Below are positions 1 to 7,901 of a stretch of DNA of 33,659 bases, piece by piece. Within the stretch, counting starts at the first letter, position 1; every line of letters starts with the position of its first letter. The DNA lies in the NCBI GenBank assembly GCA_015207585.1, contig JADEWQ010000062.1, positions 1-33,659 on the forward strand, read 5' to 3'. The DNA comes from Pleurocapsales cyanobacterium LEGE 06147 (GTDB lineage: Bacteria > Cyanobacteriota > Cyanobacteriia > Cyanobacteriales > Xenococcaceae). The notes below the pieces were generated by a model, which saw only the letters and a list, made by a program, of their open reading frames with translations, ran no database searches and was not told the origin of the DNA. The position numbers and the translations under genes were made by a program.

Positions 1-127
1 GCTCAAGATGGCAGTTTGAAACGGTATGTTTGACAAGCACCAGATTACTGAGGAGCCGGATGAAGGTAACCTTTCACGTCCGGTTTTGAAGACCAGCAGG
101 GCTGGTGACAGCCTTGCTGAGTTTAAT
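1..127 (+). mobile_element. 3' end of a group II intron (domains V and VI), left-truncated by the window
   Basis: Bases 53-86 form a 34-nt domain V: GAGCCGGA pairs with TCCGGTTTT, with the AGC catalytic triad at 54-56 and a CG bulge on the 3' strand. Domain VI follows at about 88-127. CAGCA-GGGCTG (94-104) pairs with CAGCCT-TGCTG (109-119) around a GTGA loop. The unpaired A at 120 is 8 nt before the proposed 3' end ...TTTAAT (127), the usual branch-point position, and the intron ends in AT, fitting the AY rule. The reverse transcriptase/maturase ORF would lie to the left, outside the window. The intron is on the + strand, opposite to the gene it abuts, so splicing could not repair that gene. 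The exact 3' junction is inferred from the structure. Confidence 0.8.
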
Positions 128-669
128 CGTTCGGACAGCCAACCCTTAATAGTCATCGAAACAATCTCTGGGTGTTCGTCTATCCAACCAAAGCGGATAG
201 TGTCGGTGCTGGAAGAGAAAAACCGCCTTCCGTCTTGAGTAGCGATCTCTTTAACCGTGGATATGGTGGCAGTACCCATTTGTCCGTCTGGGGTGACACT
301 AATTTCTATTTGTCTATTGAGGGCTTTACTCTCTTGGATTTGAGCAAAGGTTTTTTCGAGCAGTTCTCGATGCTCGTCTTTTCCTGCCAAGTTGACGGTT
401 AATGTCCGCTCGTTAGATTCAACCGTAACTTCAGAGTAGACGAAGGGAGCGACATACTGCAGGACTCCTTCAATGTCTTTTGCCTTCTGAGCCTTTTGAA
501 TAGCCTCTAGGGTTTGACGAATATTTTCCTCGCTGAGTTGACCTTGAGTTTGAGCAACTAGTCGAATAGATGATTGCAGTTTTGGTAAGGCGATCGCCGG
601 CATCGCTACCACATACCCGTAAGCGATACAAACCGCAACTACACCCCGAAACAGGGTTTTTGTGGGCAT
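128..669 (-). CDS. Secreted NTF2/SnoaL-like protein, 3' end cut by a group II intron
   Basis: The reading frame starts at an ATG (667-669) with GAGGAG 8 nt upstream. The product begins MPTKTLFRGVV and has a Sec-type signal peptide with probable cleavage near PAIA (residues 24-27). About 150 residues follow that resemble a small NTF2-like fold: a helical stretch (SEENIRQTLEAIQKAQKAKD), then alternating strands ending near FGWIDEHPEIVSMTIKGWL. The frame meets the proposed intron boundary at about codon 180. It stays open to base 1, but those residues are translated from the antisense of domains V and VI and are not trusted as native. NTF2-like proteins are close to this length, so only a few native residues may be missing. 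Function is unknown; an extracytoplasmic location is inferred from the signal peptide. Confidence 0.7.
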
Positions 670-789
670 TTATGACACTCCTCGGTCTCAGTTATAAAAA
701 TATTAATGTCGAGATTTGTCGTACCGAAATCTGCTAAATCTTATATAGAAAAAATCAATCCAAGTCAAGTTTTTTAAAATTTATTTAAC

Positions 790-2010
790 TTAACTTTGAT
801 GAAGAAGATTATGGGCAGCCTCTAGCAAATCTTTAGCAATATCTTGAAGATCTTCGCGATTATCGAGATAAGTTGTCAAAGCATCTAGAGGATCGAGGGT
901 ATTACCCACACCTAATTCTGGCAAGCGAGGACGGGCTAGTTGACTGACTAATTCGGGACGGATAGTATAGCTATGAGCTTGTTTAAGAACTTGATAGAGA
1001 GAAGCGATATTAATTGATTCTAGTTGTTCGGAACGAAGTTTATAAATTAGACGAACAACAGCATCTTGAATCTTGTTTTTGGCGATCGCGCTTAAAATTG
1101 CTTGCTGGGGATCCTCTTCTCCAGAAACATCTAATTCAATGGTGCAAAAAGGGCGGACGGGTAAAGGACAAAAATCCCATTTTACCTTGCCTTTTTCTAT
1201 TTCGACTAAAACGTAACCTTTATCTTCCTTTTCTTCGCTAAAGTCTACCCGCTCGATACTTCCCGGGTAAATAACCGGGGGATCGTTAGACTTGTTTAGG
1301 TTTTGGTGTTTGTGAACGTGACCTAAAGCAACATATTCTAGTTCGGGACGAATCAGCAAAGACACGGGAATGGTAAAGCCTTTTCCTACAGCCAAAAACC
1401 TTTCTGCCCCTAAATTAGCCCGATCTGCCATCAAATGTCCCAATAACACGGTAGGAATTGCCGGATCGAGACGGCGTATTTCTGCTTCGAGAACTGGTTG
1501 CAAGCGTTCGATCAATAATTGATTGACTTCTCCTAAAGATAAACCTTCCGTTTCCGGACGAGTCAATAAGGTAGAACGAGTCAGCCAAGGAACGGTAATA
1601 ACTTGAATATCGCCATTGGGAGTAGCAATGCGATGAGTGTCAATGCGATCGCCCACAATAAAACCAGGTACTACCAGAGTACGATAGATACACAAACTAG
1701 CTCCTCCATTGCCCTGAGAATGCTGATCGTGATTGCCTACTAACAAAACAGTGGGAATTTTGACATCTGCTAAACGACGAAACTGACTGGCAAAAGCTTC
1801 GTGAACGTAGGGAGGAGGTGTAGCATCGGGAAAGGCATCGCCGCCAAACAAAACTAAATCTACGGGTTCGGCAATGGCGCGATCGATACAAAGACTTAAA
1901 GTTTTGACAAAATCTTCTAATCTGGTGTTTATCCCCGTTTCGGGATTGACGCGACCATGAGTAAATCCACTACCCATGTGAATGTCGGCTAAATGCAGAA
2001 TTTTAATCAT
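790..2010 (-). CDS. sbcD: Exonuclease SbcCD subunit D (Mre11-like nuclease)
   Basis: This 406-residue protein is a calcineurin-like metallophosphoesterase of the SbcD/Mre11 type, the nuclease partner of the SbcC ATPase in processing DNA hairpins and ends. All metal-binding motifs are visible: D9-x-H11, GGD at 56-58, GNHD at 92-95, H192 in GHLMAD, and H231-x-H233 in ALGHVHKHQ. The conserved YPGSIERVDFSE segment (248-259) follows, then a C-terminal capping region. Length is typical for the family. No sbcC lies in the window; the gene stands alone on the minus strand, divergent from ycf39 with about 230 bp between them. No clear Shine-Dalgarno sequence precedes the ATG. The assignment to SbcD rather than another Mre11-like phosphoesterase is from the motif set and spacing. 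Confidence 0.9.
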   Translation of the reverse strand: MIKILHLADIHMGSGFTHGRVNPETGINTRLEDFVKTLSLCIDRAIAEPVDLVLFGGDAFPDATPPPYVHEAFASQFRRLADVKIPTVLLVGNHDQHSQGNGGASLCIYRTLVVPGFIVGDRIDTHRIATPNGDIQVITVPWLTRSTLLTRPETEGLSLGEVNQLLIERLQPVLEAEIRRLDPAIPTVLLGHLMADRANLGAERFLAVGKGFTIPVSLLIRPELEYVALGHVHKHQNLNKSNDPPVIYPGSIERVDFSEEKEDKGYVLVEIEKGKVKWDFCPLPVRPFCTIELDVSGEEDPQQAILSAIAKNKIQDAVVRLIYKLRSEQLESINIASLYQVLKQAHSYTIRPELVSQLARPRLPELGVGNTLDPLDALTTYLDNREDLQDIAKDLLEAAHNLLHQS

Positions 2011-2116
2011 GGCTACATTTTAAATATTGGTTCTCTATAGCCAACATTTAAGGCTGAAATCTTTAATTTTGTCTACTTAATCTAGTATTGGTATTGCTGA
2101 AAAGATTAGAGTTGGC

Positions 2117-2148
2117 GGTGCGGCAGCACCTGCATTGGCGAGATCGCC
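2117..2148. repeat. Dispersed palindromic repeat, copy 1
   Basis: The segment begins with the hairpin GGTGC-GGCA-GCACC and continues TGCATT, then GGCGAGATCGCC. A second copy lies at 21362-21393: the first 20 bases are identical and 10 of the last 12 match. It lies in the sbcD-ycf39 intergenic region. No coding content is seen in it. Confidence 0.75.
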
Positions 2149-2241
2149 TTTGTGGGCAAGCGATGTTGTCGTTAAAGCGATTAAGGAAAACTTTCTGATA
2201 AAATCTTAGAGAAACATTACAAATTATTACTAAATTAGTAG

Positions 2242-3225
2242 ATGAATTTATTAGTAGTCGGTGGCACGGGTACTTTGGGCAGACAAGTGGTTCGTCATGC
2301 TCTCGACCAAGGTCATCAGGTACGGTGCTTAGTACGTAATCTAAGAAAAGCCGCTTTTTTAAAAGAATGGGGCGCAGAGTTAGTACAGGGCGACATCTGC
2401 GACAAAGATACTTTACCATCAACCCTCGAAGGAATCGATGCTGTTATCGATGCAGCTACAGCAAGGGCTACTGACTCTCTCAGCATCAAGGAGGTAGATT
2501 GGCAAGGAAAAGTCAATTTGATTCAAGCGGTTAAAGCTGCTGGTATTAAAAGATATATCTTTTTTTCTATTCTCAATGCGGAACAGTATCTTAACGTTCC
2601 CTTAATGGAGATTAAACACTGTACCGAGCTTTTTTTGAAAGAAGCAGACTTAGATTACACAATTTTACGCCTTGCTGGTTTCATGCAGGGTTTGATCGCT
2701 CAATATGCTATTCCCATCCTCGACAATCAAGTGGTTTGGGTGACAGGAGAAAGCACCCCTGTGGCATACATGAATACCCAGGATATTGCCAAATTTGCTA
2801 TAAGTGCCTTGGCAGTTCCAGCTACAGAAAAGCAAACTTTTCCCGTAGTGGGATCTCGCGCTTGGGAAGCTTATGAAATTATCAATTTATGCGAACAGTT
2901 ATCGGGACAAGAGGCACGAATTTCCCGCGCACCACTAGGTTTATTGCGTTTGCTGCAGCGAGTTACCCGTTTCTTCCAATGGGGACAAAACGTTGCCGAT
3001 CGCCTAGCTTTTGCTGAAGTGTTAGCCAGTGGTAAACCTTTTTCTGCACCAATGGACGAGGTATATCAAATATTTGGGCTCGATCCGGAAGAAACAACTA
3101 CTTTAGAAGAATATTTGCAAGAATATTTCAGCCGGATTATGAAAAAGCTTAAAGAAATAGATTCTGAAAAAAATAAGAAAAAGAAGAAAAAAACCGCCAC
3201 AAAACCCTATCGCAATCAGTTTTAA
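2242..3225 (+). CDS. ycf39: Ycf39-type atypical SDR, photosystem II assembly factor
   Basis: This 327-residue protein belongs to the NmrA-like atypical short-chain dehydrogenases. The Rossmann glycine motif GGTGTLG is at residues 7-13, with RCLVRN (28-33) following beta-2. Ycf39 in cyanobacteria binds high-light-inducible proteins and assists chlorophyll delivery to new D1, at the thylakoid membrane. Conserved stretches include YIFFSILNAEQY, MEIKHCTELFLKEADLDYTILR and GFMQGLI. It ends near YLQEYFSRIMKKLKE and then carries an unusual tail of about 23 residues with a run of six lysines, encoded by an A-rich tract (3160-3200). The tail is not part of the usual family end as I know it and could be a recent slippage product. 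The ATG at 2242 places the NAD(P) motif normally. Confidence 0.9.
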   Translation: MNLLVVGGTGTLGRQVVRHALDQGHQVRCLVRNLRKAAFLKEWGAELVQGDICDKDTLPSTLEGIDAVIDAATARATDSLSIKEVDWQGKVNLIQAVKAAGIKRYIFFSILNAEQYLNVPLMEIKHCTELFLKEADLDYTILRLAGFMQGLIAQYAIPILDNQVVWVTGESTPVAYMNTQDIAKFAISALAVPATEKQTFPVVGSRAWEAYEIINLCEQLSGQEARISRAPLGLLRLLQRVTRFFQWGQNVADRLAFAEVLASGKPFSAPMDEVYQIFGLDPEETTTLEEYLQEYFSRIMKKLKEIDSEKNKKKKKKTATKPYRNQF

Positions 3226-3240
3226 TTTGAGAAGGTTAGC

Positions 3241-3717
3241 TTGAGAAAATATATTTGCGATCGCTTTGCGCCTCGCCAAGAGCGAGACCGCCCTTGGCGC
3301 ACCTCCGCTGTTCGCCGCATACTCATTTTTATCTCCCTGTCGCTCGTTACTCCTGTTGGTTTGCTGTCTAAAGTTTATACAGGATTTGGTCAAGAGTGGG
3401 TTAACAATTATTCGGGGGATATTTTATATGAGATTTTTTGGTGTTTGTTAATATTTTGGTTTATACCTAAAAGAAAAGCGATTGTGGCTATTCCTCTGTG
3501 GGTGTTGGCTATTACTTGTGCGATTGAAGTTTTTCAGCTATGGTACGCGCCAATTCCCATGTCAATACGCTCGTCATTTATCTGGAGATTGCTGTTAGGT
3601 ACTTCTTTTTCTTGGTGGGATTTTCCTCACTATCTGTTAGGTTGCTTGCTAGGTTGGTTATGGTTATCTCTAATTTGGCATTTGAGCAAAAATGTACAAG
3701 TTAATTACTTAAGATAA
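3241..3717 (+). CDS. DUF2809 family membrane protein
   Basis: This 158-residue protein has about four hydrophobic segments and the DUF2809 signature LLSKVYTGFGQEWVNNYSGD, then ILYEIFWCLLIFWFIP and WDFPHYLLGCLLGWL. Molecular function is unknown for the family. The proposed start is TTG at 3241, with GAGAAGG 5 nt upstream; no ATG in frame precedes the first membrane segment. Residues 6-27 (CDRFAPRQERDRPWRTSAVRR region) are encoded by a HIP1-containing inverted repeat (see 3257-3307), so the N-terminus looks modified by a repeat insertion. The gene follows ycf39 by 15 bp and may be co-transcribed. Its last 9 bases overlap the convergent kinase gene. The start is uncertain. Confidence 0.8.
   Translation: MRKYICDRFAPRQERDRPWRTSAVRRILIFISLSLVTPVGLLSKVYTGFGQEWVNNYSGDILYEIFWCLLIFWFIPKRKAIVAIPLWVLAITCAIEVFQLWYAPIPMSIRSSFIWRLLLGTSFSWWDFPHYLLGCLLGWLWLSLIWHLSKNVQVNYLR
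3257..3307. repeat. HIP1-containing inverted repeat inside a coding sequence
   Basis: The segment starts GCGATCGCTTTGCGCC and forms a hairpin in which CGCCAAG pairs with CTTGGCG around the loop AGCGAGACCGCC. It is read in frame as the basic N-terminal residues of the DUF2809 protein, before the first membrane segment. This looks like a small dispersed repeat that kept the frame open. Confidence 0.55.
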
Positions 3718-5109
3718 TAAACGTTGCTTAAACTTTCGTGCTAGTTGCGGCTCCGGAATTGCTGCTGTTATTGCTTCAACTAGTTGTTGAGAGGATGTAG
3801 GGGCATGTTGAGCTAATATTTCCTCTATAATTATACTTGCCATCGGACCGATACAAGCCGATAGTTCTTGCTGACAACGCTTGATGAACTCTGGATTGAG
3901 CCAAGTTTGTTGTCTAACTTCGAAGTTTGAGGAGCCAGAAGGTTGAGCGATCGCGGTCTCTTCTAATTGTGACGGCTGCAGGGGTTTTTTAACGGAAGAG
4001 TGGAATTGTCGTTCGGATGGGCTAGAAGGCTGAATAATTTCTGTCTCTTGAGTTTGTCCGAGTTGCTGAGATTTTTGCTTGGATATATCAACCCTGTCAG
4101 AAAAGCGAGTAATTTTTGTTTCCTGGGGTTGCTTGGATTGCTTGGATGCTTTAACTGAAGAATGAGATTGTTGGTTAAATGTATGGGAATCGATGAAAAT
4201 AGTTGTCTCTAACTGTCCGAGTTGTTGAAGATGAATTAAGAGTTCCTGGACTGACTGATAACGTTTTATCGGTTTATACTCCAGCATTTTTTCTACAATC
4301 CGTGCAAAAGATTCGCTCACATTGGTATACTGTTGCCATTGCCATTCCAAAGAATATCGATCCAATAAAAGGGTTGGTTCTTTGCCAGTTAAAAGAACAA
4401 TAGCAGTAACTCCCAAAGCATAAAGGTCACTGCTGGGGAAAGAAAAACCCATATTAATTTGTTCGTGAGGGGCATAGCCTATTTTTCCTACGCAGGACAT
4501 ACCTCCTACAAAAGATGTCTGTGGTTTTGAATCCGTGTCGCTGTTACTATCCGATTCATTTTCATCAGGCGGAATCCATTGCTTACCAACACCAAAATCA
4601 ATCAGCACTGGCAGAGCTGTACCCTGAGGCTGCATGATATTATCGGGAGAAATATCACGATGGATGATGCCGCGATCGTGAATATAATCTAGAACTGGAA
4701 GGAGATTGATGAGCCAATTAATGACCTCAGCTTCAGAAAAAGCTTTACCCTCTTGCTGACGTTCTCTAAGTAAAGAAGAGTAAGTTTTGCCATTGACATA
4801 TTCTTGCACGAGAAAAAGTCGGTCTCGTTCTTCGAAACAAGCCAAAAACTTTGGAATCTGAGAATGTTTTATTTGGTAGAGTATTTCTGCTTCTCTCTTA
4901 AACAGCTCCCGCGATTTTTGAATGTGATATCTTCCCGTACTCCTTGGTGCAAACTCCTTAACGACACAAGATTCGCTAAAACGGTAAGAATCGAGAGCCA
5001 GATAGGTACGTCCCAATCCTCCATAGCCAATAACGTTCTGAATTAGGTAGCGGTTGCCAATCAAAGTTTTGGCAGGAATCTCATTATTGTCTTCTATCCA
5101 ATCTGACAT
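3709..5109 (-). CDS. Serine/threonine protein kinase with Thr-rich linker and conserved C-terminal module
   Basis: This 466-residue Hanks-type kinase has a glycine-rich loop IGYGGLGRTYLA (27-38), the ATP lysine K51 (VVKEFAP), the catalytic loop HRDISPDN (D152, N157), DFG (171-173) and GYAPHEQ (212-218) in place of APE. All catalytic residues are present, so it should be active. No membrane segment is seen, so it is probably cytoplasmic. Residues 300-400 are a Gln/Ser-rich linker with four copies of the motif E-T-x-I (301, 330, 355, 384) and two of HSSVK (316, 370). A conserved helical module (about 404-466, FIKRCQQELSACIGPMASII) ends the protein, as in several cyanobacterial kinases. Its substrate is unknown. 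It overlaps the convergent DUF2809 gene by 9 bp. Confidence 0.92.
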   Translation of the reverse strand: MSDWIEDNNEIPAKTLIGNRYLIQNVIGYGGLGRTYLALDSYRFSESCVVKEFAPRSTGRYHIQKSRELFKREAEILYQIKHSQIPKFLACFEERDRLFLVQEYVNGKTYSSLLRERQQEGKAFSEAEVINWLINLLPVLDYIHDRGIIHRDISPDNIMQPQGTALPVLIDFGVGKQWIPPDENESDSNSDTDSKPQTSFVGGMSCVGKIGYAPHEQINMGFSFPSSDLYALGVTAIVLLTGKEPTLLLDRYSLEWQWQQYTNVSESFARIVEKMLEYKPIKRYQSVQELLIHLQQLGQLETTIFIDSHTFNQQSHSSVKASKQSKQPQETKITRFSDRVDISKQKSQQLGQTQETEIIQPSSPSERQFHSSVKKPLQPSQLEETAIAQPSGSSNFEVRQQTWLNPEFIKRCQQELSACIGPMASIIIEEILAQHAPTSSQQLVEAITAAIPEPQLARKFKQRLLS

Positions 5110-5408
5110 TTTTTTGTACGATGAATTTTAATTTGATAATTAGCTACCTATTACGTTTTGGTTGAAAGGAAAAAGCCGTTATTTCGTTTTTTTTGCCATT
5201 AAGATGACATCAATAATTTAAACTTGATTCTTTTGATAAGTAAGCTTTCAAAGAAGATTAACCGTTTTCATAGCAAAATACAATACTTTTCTCAAATCAA
5301 AAGCGAGTATTTACAACTTTTTAATTCAAACATTATATTTATTTTAAAGTCAGCCCAAATAAAATTTTAAAATAATTGAGAATTATAAGTTAAATATTTT
5401 ATGGATTG
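5110..5408. other. AT-rich divergent intergenic region
   Basis: About 300 bp separate the kinase gene (-) from the hydrolase gene (+). The stretch is very A+T rich and should hold both promoters. I see no open reading frame, strong hairpin or clear -35/-10 pair that I would defend. Confidence 0.5.
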
Positions 5409-6002
5409 ATGAAACGAAATCCAGTCCTACTCGTTCATGGCATCTTTAGGAAAAAAACTGTTTTTAATCGAATGTCTGTTTATCTTTCGGCGCTGGGATG
5501 GGAAGTACATAGTTTTGATCTAAAGCCCAGTAATGCCAGATTGGGATTAGATAAATTGGCAGAACAAATCTCAGCCTACGTTACTCATCATTTCGCTCCT
5601 AACCAACCAATCGATTTAGTAGGATTGAGCATGGGCGGGTTAGTCAGTCGTTATTATGTTCAAAGATTGGGAGGAAGCGAGCGAGTAAAACGATTTGTTA
5701 CTATTGCTTCTCCTCATTACGGAACGTGGTTGGCTTATACTCTACCTTTTATTGGCTGCGTACAAATGCGTCCGGGGAGTGCTTTTTTACAAGATTTAAA
5801 TCGGGATATAGAAATACTCTCAAAAGTAAATTTTACGTCTATCTGGACTGCGTACGATTTTGTGATCGTTCCCGCCCAAAATTCTCGGCTAGGAGTAGGA
5901 CAAGAAATAAAATTACGAGTTTTTGCCCATGCCATGATGGTTAGAGATAAAAAAACTTTACAAGCTTTAGCTCAAGCTCTTAGCTTGCCTATCTCAAATT
6001 AA
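5409..6002 (+). CDS. Lipase-like alpha/beta hydrolase
   Basis: This 197-residue protein (numbering below includes one extra leading Met) has the alpha/beta-hydrolase opening PVLLVHGIFRK and the nucleophile elbow GLSMGG with Ser75. Candidate acid Asp151 (TAYDFVIVP) and His175 (FAHAMMVRD) complete a triad. The SMGGLVSRYYVQRLGG segment is typical of bacterial triacylglycerol lipase-like enzymes. Substrate is unknown. A TTG at 5406 precedes the ATG directly; ATG 5409 is the more likely start. There is no signal peptide, so it is probably cytoplasmic. The ribosome binding site is weak. It stands alone between the divergent kinase gene and fba. Confidence 0.85.
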   Translation: MKRNPVLLVHGIFRKKTVFNRMSVYLSALGWEVHSFDLKPSNARLGLDKLAEQISAYVTHHFAPNQPIDLVGLSMGGLVSRYYVQRLGGSERVKRFVTIASPHYGTWLAYTLPFIGCVQMRPGSAFLQDLNRDIEILSKVNFTSIWTAYDFVIVPAQNSRLGVGQEIKLRVFAHAMMVRDKKTLQALAQALSLPISN

Positions 6003-6177
6003 TTCTATAGCGAACTGACCCATTTTGCTAGTATTTTAGTACTTAAAAGTACTTTCAAAAAAAACGTTAGCTTGACTTTAGTTAACTTAGACTTATCAGA
6101 CAAGTAAGACGAATTGATTAGATGATATTTGTTTACGAGTTAAAATAATTCATCAAAGGTTGAAAAATATCTTAAGA

Positions 6178-6206
6178 TTGACAAGTAAGAAATTTAATTT
6201 TCTTAA
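6178..6206 (+). promoter_or_regulatory. Possible -35/-10 upstream of fba
   Basis: TTGACA at 6178-6183 is followed after 17 bp by TCTTAA, about 40 bp ahead of the fba start. The -10 match is poor. A weaker TTGACT-N16-TATCAG pair lies further up (6072-6099). Assignment is tentative. Confidence 0.3.
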
Positions 6207-6248
6207 AAACTAACTACCTAAAAAAAAGAATAGATTAGGAGGACATCT

Positions 6249-7328
6249 ATGGCGCTCGTACCAATGCGGTTGCTTTTAGATCACGCGGCTGAGAATAATT
6301 ATGGTATTCCTGCATTTAATGTCAACAATTTAGAGCAAATTATAGCAATCATGCAGGCTGCTGATGAAGCCGACAGCCCGGTTATTCTACAAGCTTCTCG
6401 TGGTGCTCGTAAATATGCAGGAGAAAACTTCCTCCGTCATCTCATTATGGCAGCAGTAGAAAGCTACCCCCACATTCCCATTGCCATGCACCAAGACCAT
6501 GGTAATAGCCCAGCTACTTGCTACTCTGCTATGCGTAATGGTTTTACTAGCGTCATGATGGATGGCTCTCTAGAAGAAGATGCTAAAACTCCGGCTAGCT
6601 TTGAGTACAACGTTAACGTTACTGCAGAAGTAGTTAAAGTTGCTCACTCGATTGGGGTAAGTGTAGAAGGCGAATTGGGTTGTTTGGGTTCTCTAGAAAC
6701 TGGCAAAGGTGATAAAGAAGACGGTCACGGTTTTGAAGGCACTCTTACCAAAGAGCAATTGTTAACCGACCCCGATGAAGCAGTTGAGTTTGTGGAACGG
6801 ACCCAAGTAGACGCATTGGCTGTAGCCATCGGTACTAGCCACGGTGCTTACAAGTTTAGTCGCAAGCCTACGGGCGAAATTTTGGCTATTAGCCGTATTG
6901 AAGAAATTCACAGCCGTCTACCAAACACTCACTTGGTAATGCATGGTTCTTCCTCCGTACCTCAAGAATGGATTGATATGATCAATCAGTACGGCGGACA
7001 AATTCCTGAAACTTATGGCGTACCCGTTGAAGAAATTCAAAAAGGTATTAAGAGCGGTGTTCGTAAAGTTAATATTGACACTGACAACCGTTTGGCAATT
7101 ACTGCTGCTATTCGTGAAGCGGCAGCTAAAGATCCTTCTAATTTCGATCCCCGTCACTTCATGAAGCCTTCTATTAAGTACATGAAGCAAGTTTGCTTAG
7201 ATCGTTACCAGCAATTCTGGACTGCAGGTAATGCCAGCAAAATCAAACAATTGACCCTCGATGATTATGCGGCTAAGTACGCTAAAGGTGAATTAGCGGC
7301 TGGTACCAAGAAAACTGTTGCTGTTTAA
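6249..7328 (+). CDS. fba: Fructose-bisphosphate aldolase, class II (Calvin cycle subtype)
   Basis: This 359-residue class II aldolase interconverts fructose-1,6-bisphosphate with glyceraldehyde-3-phosphate and dihydroxyacetone phosphate. In cyanobacteria it also forms sedoheptulose-1,7-bisphosphate in the Calvin cycle. Visible active-site elements are the proton-transfer Asp in MHQDHGNS (D83, with zinc ligand H84), zinc ligands H198 (GTSHGAYKF) and H232 (VMHGSSS), and the phosphate-binding NIDTD (275-279). The long C-terminal segment ([18 protein letters not shown] onward) matches the CbbA-type subfamily. A near-perfect AGGAGGA precedes the ATG by 5 nt, consistent with strong expression. A rho-independent terminator follows at 7387-7423, so the gene is probably monocistronic. 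Confidence 0.97.
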   Translation: MALVPMRLLLDHAAENNYGIPAFNVNNLEQIIAIMQAADEADSPVILQASRGARKYAGENFLRHLIMAAVESYPHIPIAMHQDHGNSPATCYSAMRNGFTSVMMDGSLEEDAKTPASFEYNVNVTAEVVKVAHSIGVSVEGELGCLGSLETGKGDKEDGHGFEGTLTKEQLLTDPDEAVEFVERTQVDALAVAIGTSHGAYKFSRKPTGEILAISRIEEIHSRLPNTHLVMHGSSSVPQEWIDMINQYGGQIPETYGVPVEEIQKGIKSGVRKVNIDTDNRLAITAAIREAAAKDPSNFDPRHFMKPSIKYMKQVCLDRYQQFWTAGNASKIKQLTLDDYAAKYAKGELAAGTKKTVAV

Positions 7329-7386
7329 GGTTGAATTACAGACAGATTTTTTAGTTTTAGCCAGTTGAGCAAATTTTATTAATGGC

Positions 7387-7423
7387 TTGGGTAGTTAAGA
7401 TAAGAGCTACCCAATTTTTTTTT
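7387..7423 (+). terminator. Rho-independent terminator of fba
   Basis: TTGGGTAG (7387-7394) pairs perfectly with CTACCCAA (7407-7414) over a 12-nt loop, followed by a run of T to 7423. It lies 58 bp past the fba stop. Confidence 0.85.
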
Positions 7424-7501
7424 GGCGATTATTTTTCAGAATGATTGCGATCTTGCCAAGCGTGATCGCACTCAACTTAATTAAGTATCCTTCCTTTAAG
7501 A

Positions 7502-7639
7502 TTGGCGATCGCTCGCTATCAAGCACCCAATCCTCAAGCAATTCTCACTCTTGGTGGCGGTAGAGATAGAGAAATATTTACGGCTCAATTTGCTCAAATT
7601 CATACTTCTCTGCCTATAGAGAAAAATAGTTCTACTTAG
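7502..7639 (+). pseudogene. Fragment of a YdcF-like (DUF218) gene
   Basis: A short frame starting TTG-GCG-ATC-GCT reads RYQAPNPQAILTLGGG, then REIFTAQFAQIHTSLP, and stops at 7637-7639. This matches the beginning of the DUF218/YdcF (ElyC/SanA) domain, whose hallmark is PQAILVLGGG followed by a short helix. The rest of the domain, normally over 100 residues, is absent. I read it as a gene remnant. It could still be translated as a 45-residue peptide, but nothing supports that. Confidence 0.5.
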
Positions 7640-7860
7640 TTAGTTAAAAGATTTTAATGCTTTTCAACAATTGAACGGCTAGAGTATTCTAAACCTCGTC
7701 CACATAGAGAACTGGAGTCTTAGAGTTCAAAGTTCCCCATTCCCCATTCCTGACAAACTACAATTTTCAAAGTAGACGGGGTTTAATCAACTTTTCAGAA
7801 TACCCAGTTACAAATTCAGCATTCAGTTGACTTTCAGGGGGAAAATAGCCTCTAATAAAT
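7640..7860. other. Gene-free stretch upstream of lexA with CCCCATT short tandem repeats
   Basis: No coding frame is supported here. At 7735-7749 the motif CCCCATT occurs in tandem, a short heptameric repeat type common in cyanobacterial intergenic DNA. The 3' part should hold the lexA promoter. Confidence 0.45.
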
Positions 7861-7874
7861 AGTACCTATGTTCT
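7861..7874 (+). promoter_or_regulatory. LexA-binding SOS box upstream of lexA
   Basis: AGTACCTATGTTCT fits the cyanobacterial LexA consensus RGTACNNNDGTWCB (reported for Anabaena) at every position. It ends 27 bp before the lexA start, the position expected for autorepression. Confidence 0.8.
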
Positions 7875-7901
7875 GAAATATTATTACCCCTGGAAAAGGC
7901 T

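Noticed and set aside
26-402. Two plus-strand ORFs at the left edge
   Set aside because: They lie on the intron 3' domains and the antisense of the NTF2-like gene; the minus strand gives a signal peptide and good codon sense.
2063-2422. 119-codon minus-strand ORF
   Set aside because: It overlaps the start of ycf39 in antisense and includes the dispersed repeat; no protein features.
7734-7749. CCCCATTCCCCATT as a CRISPR-like repeat
   Set aside because: Only about two tandem 7-mers without spacers; typical short tandem repeat of cyanobacterial spacers.
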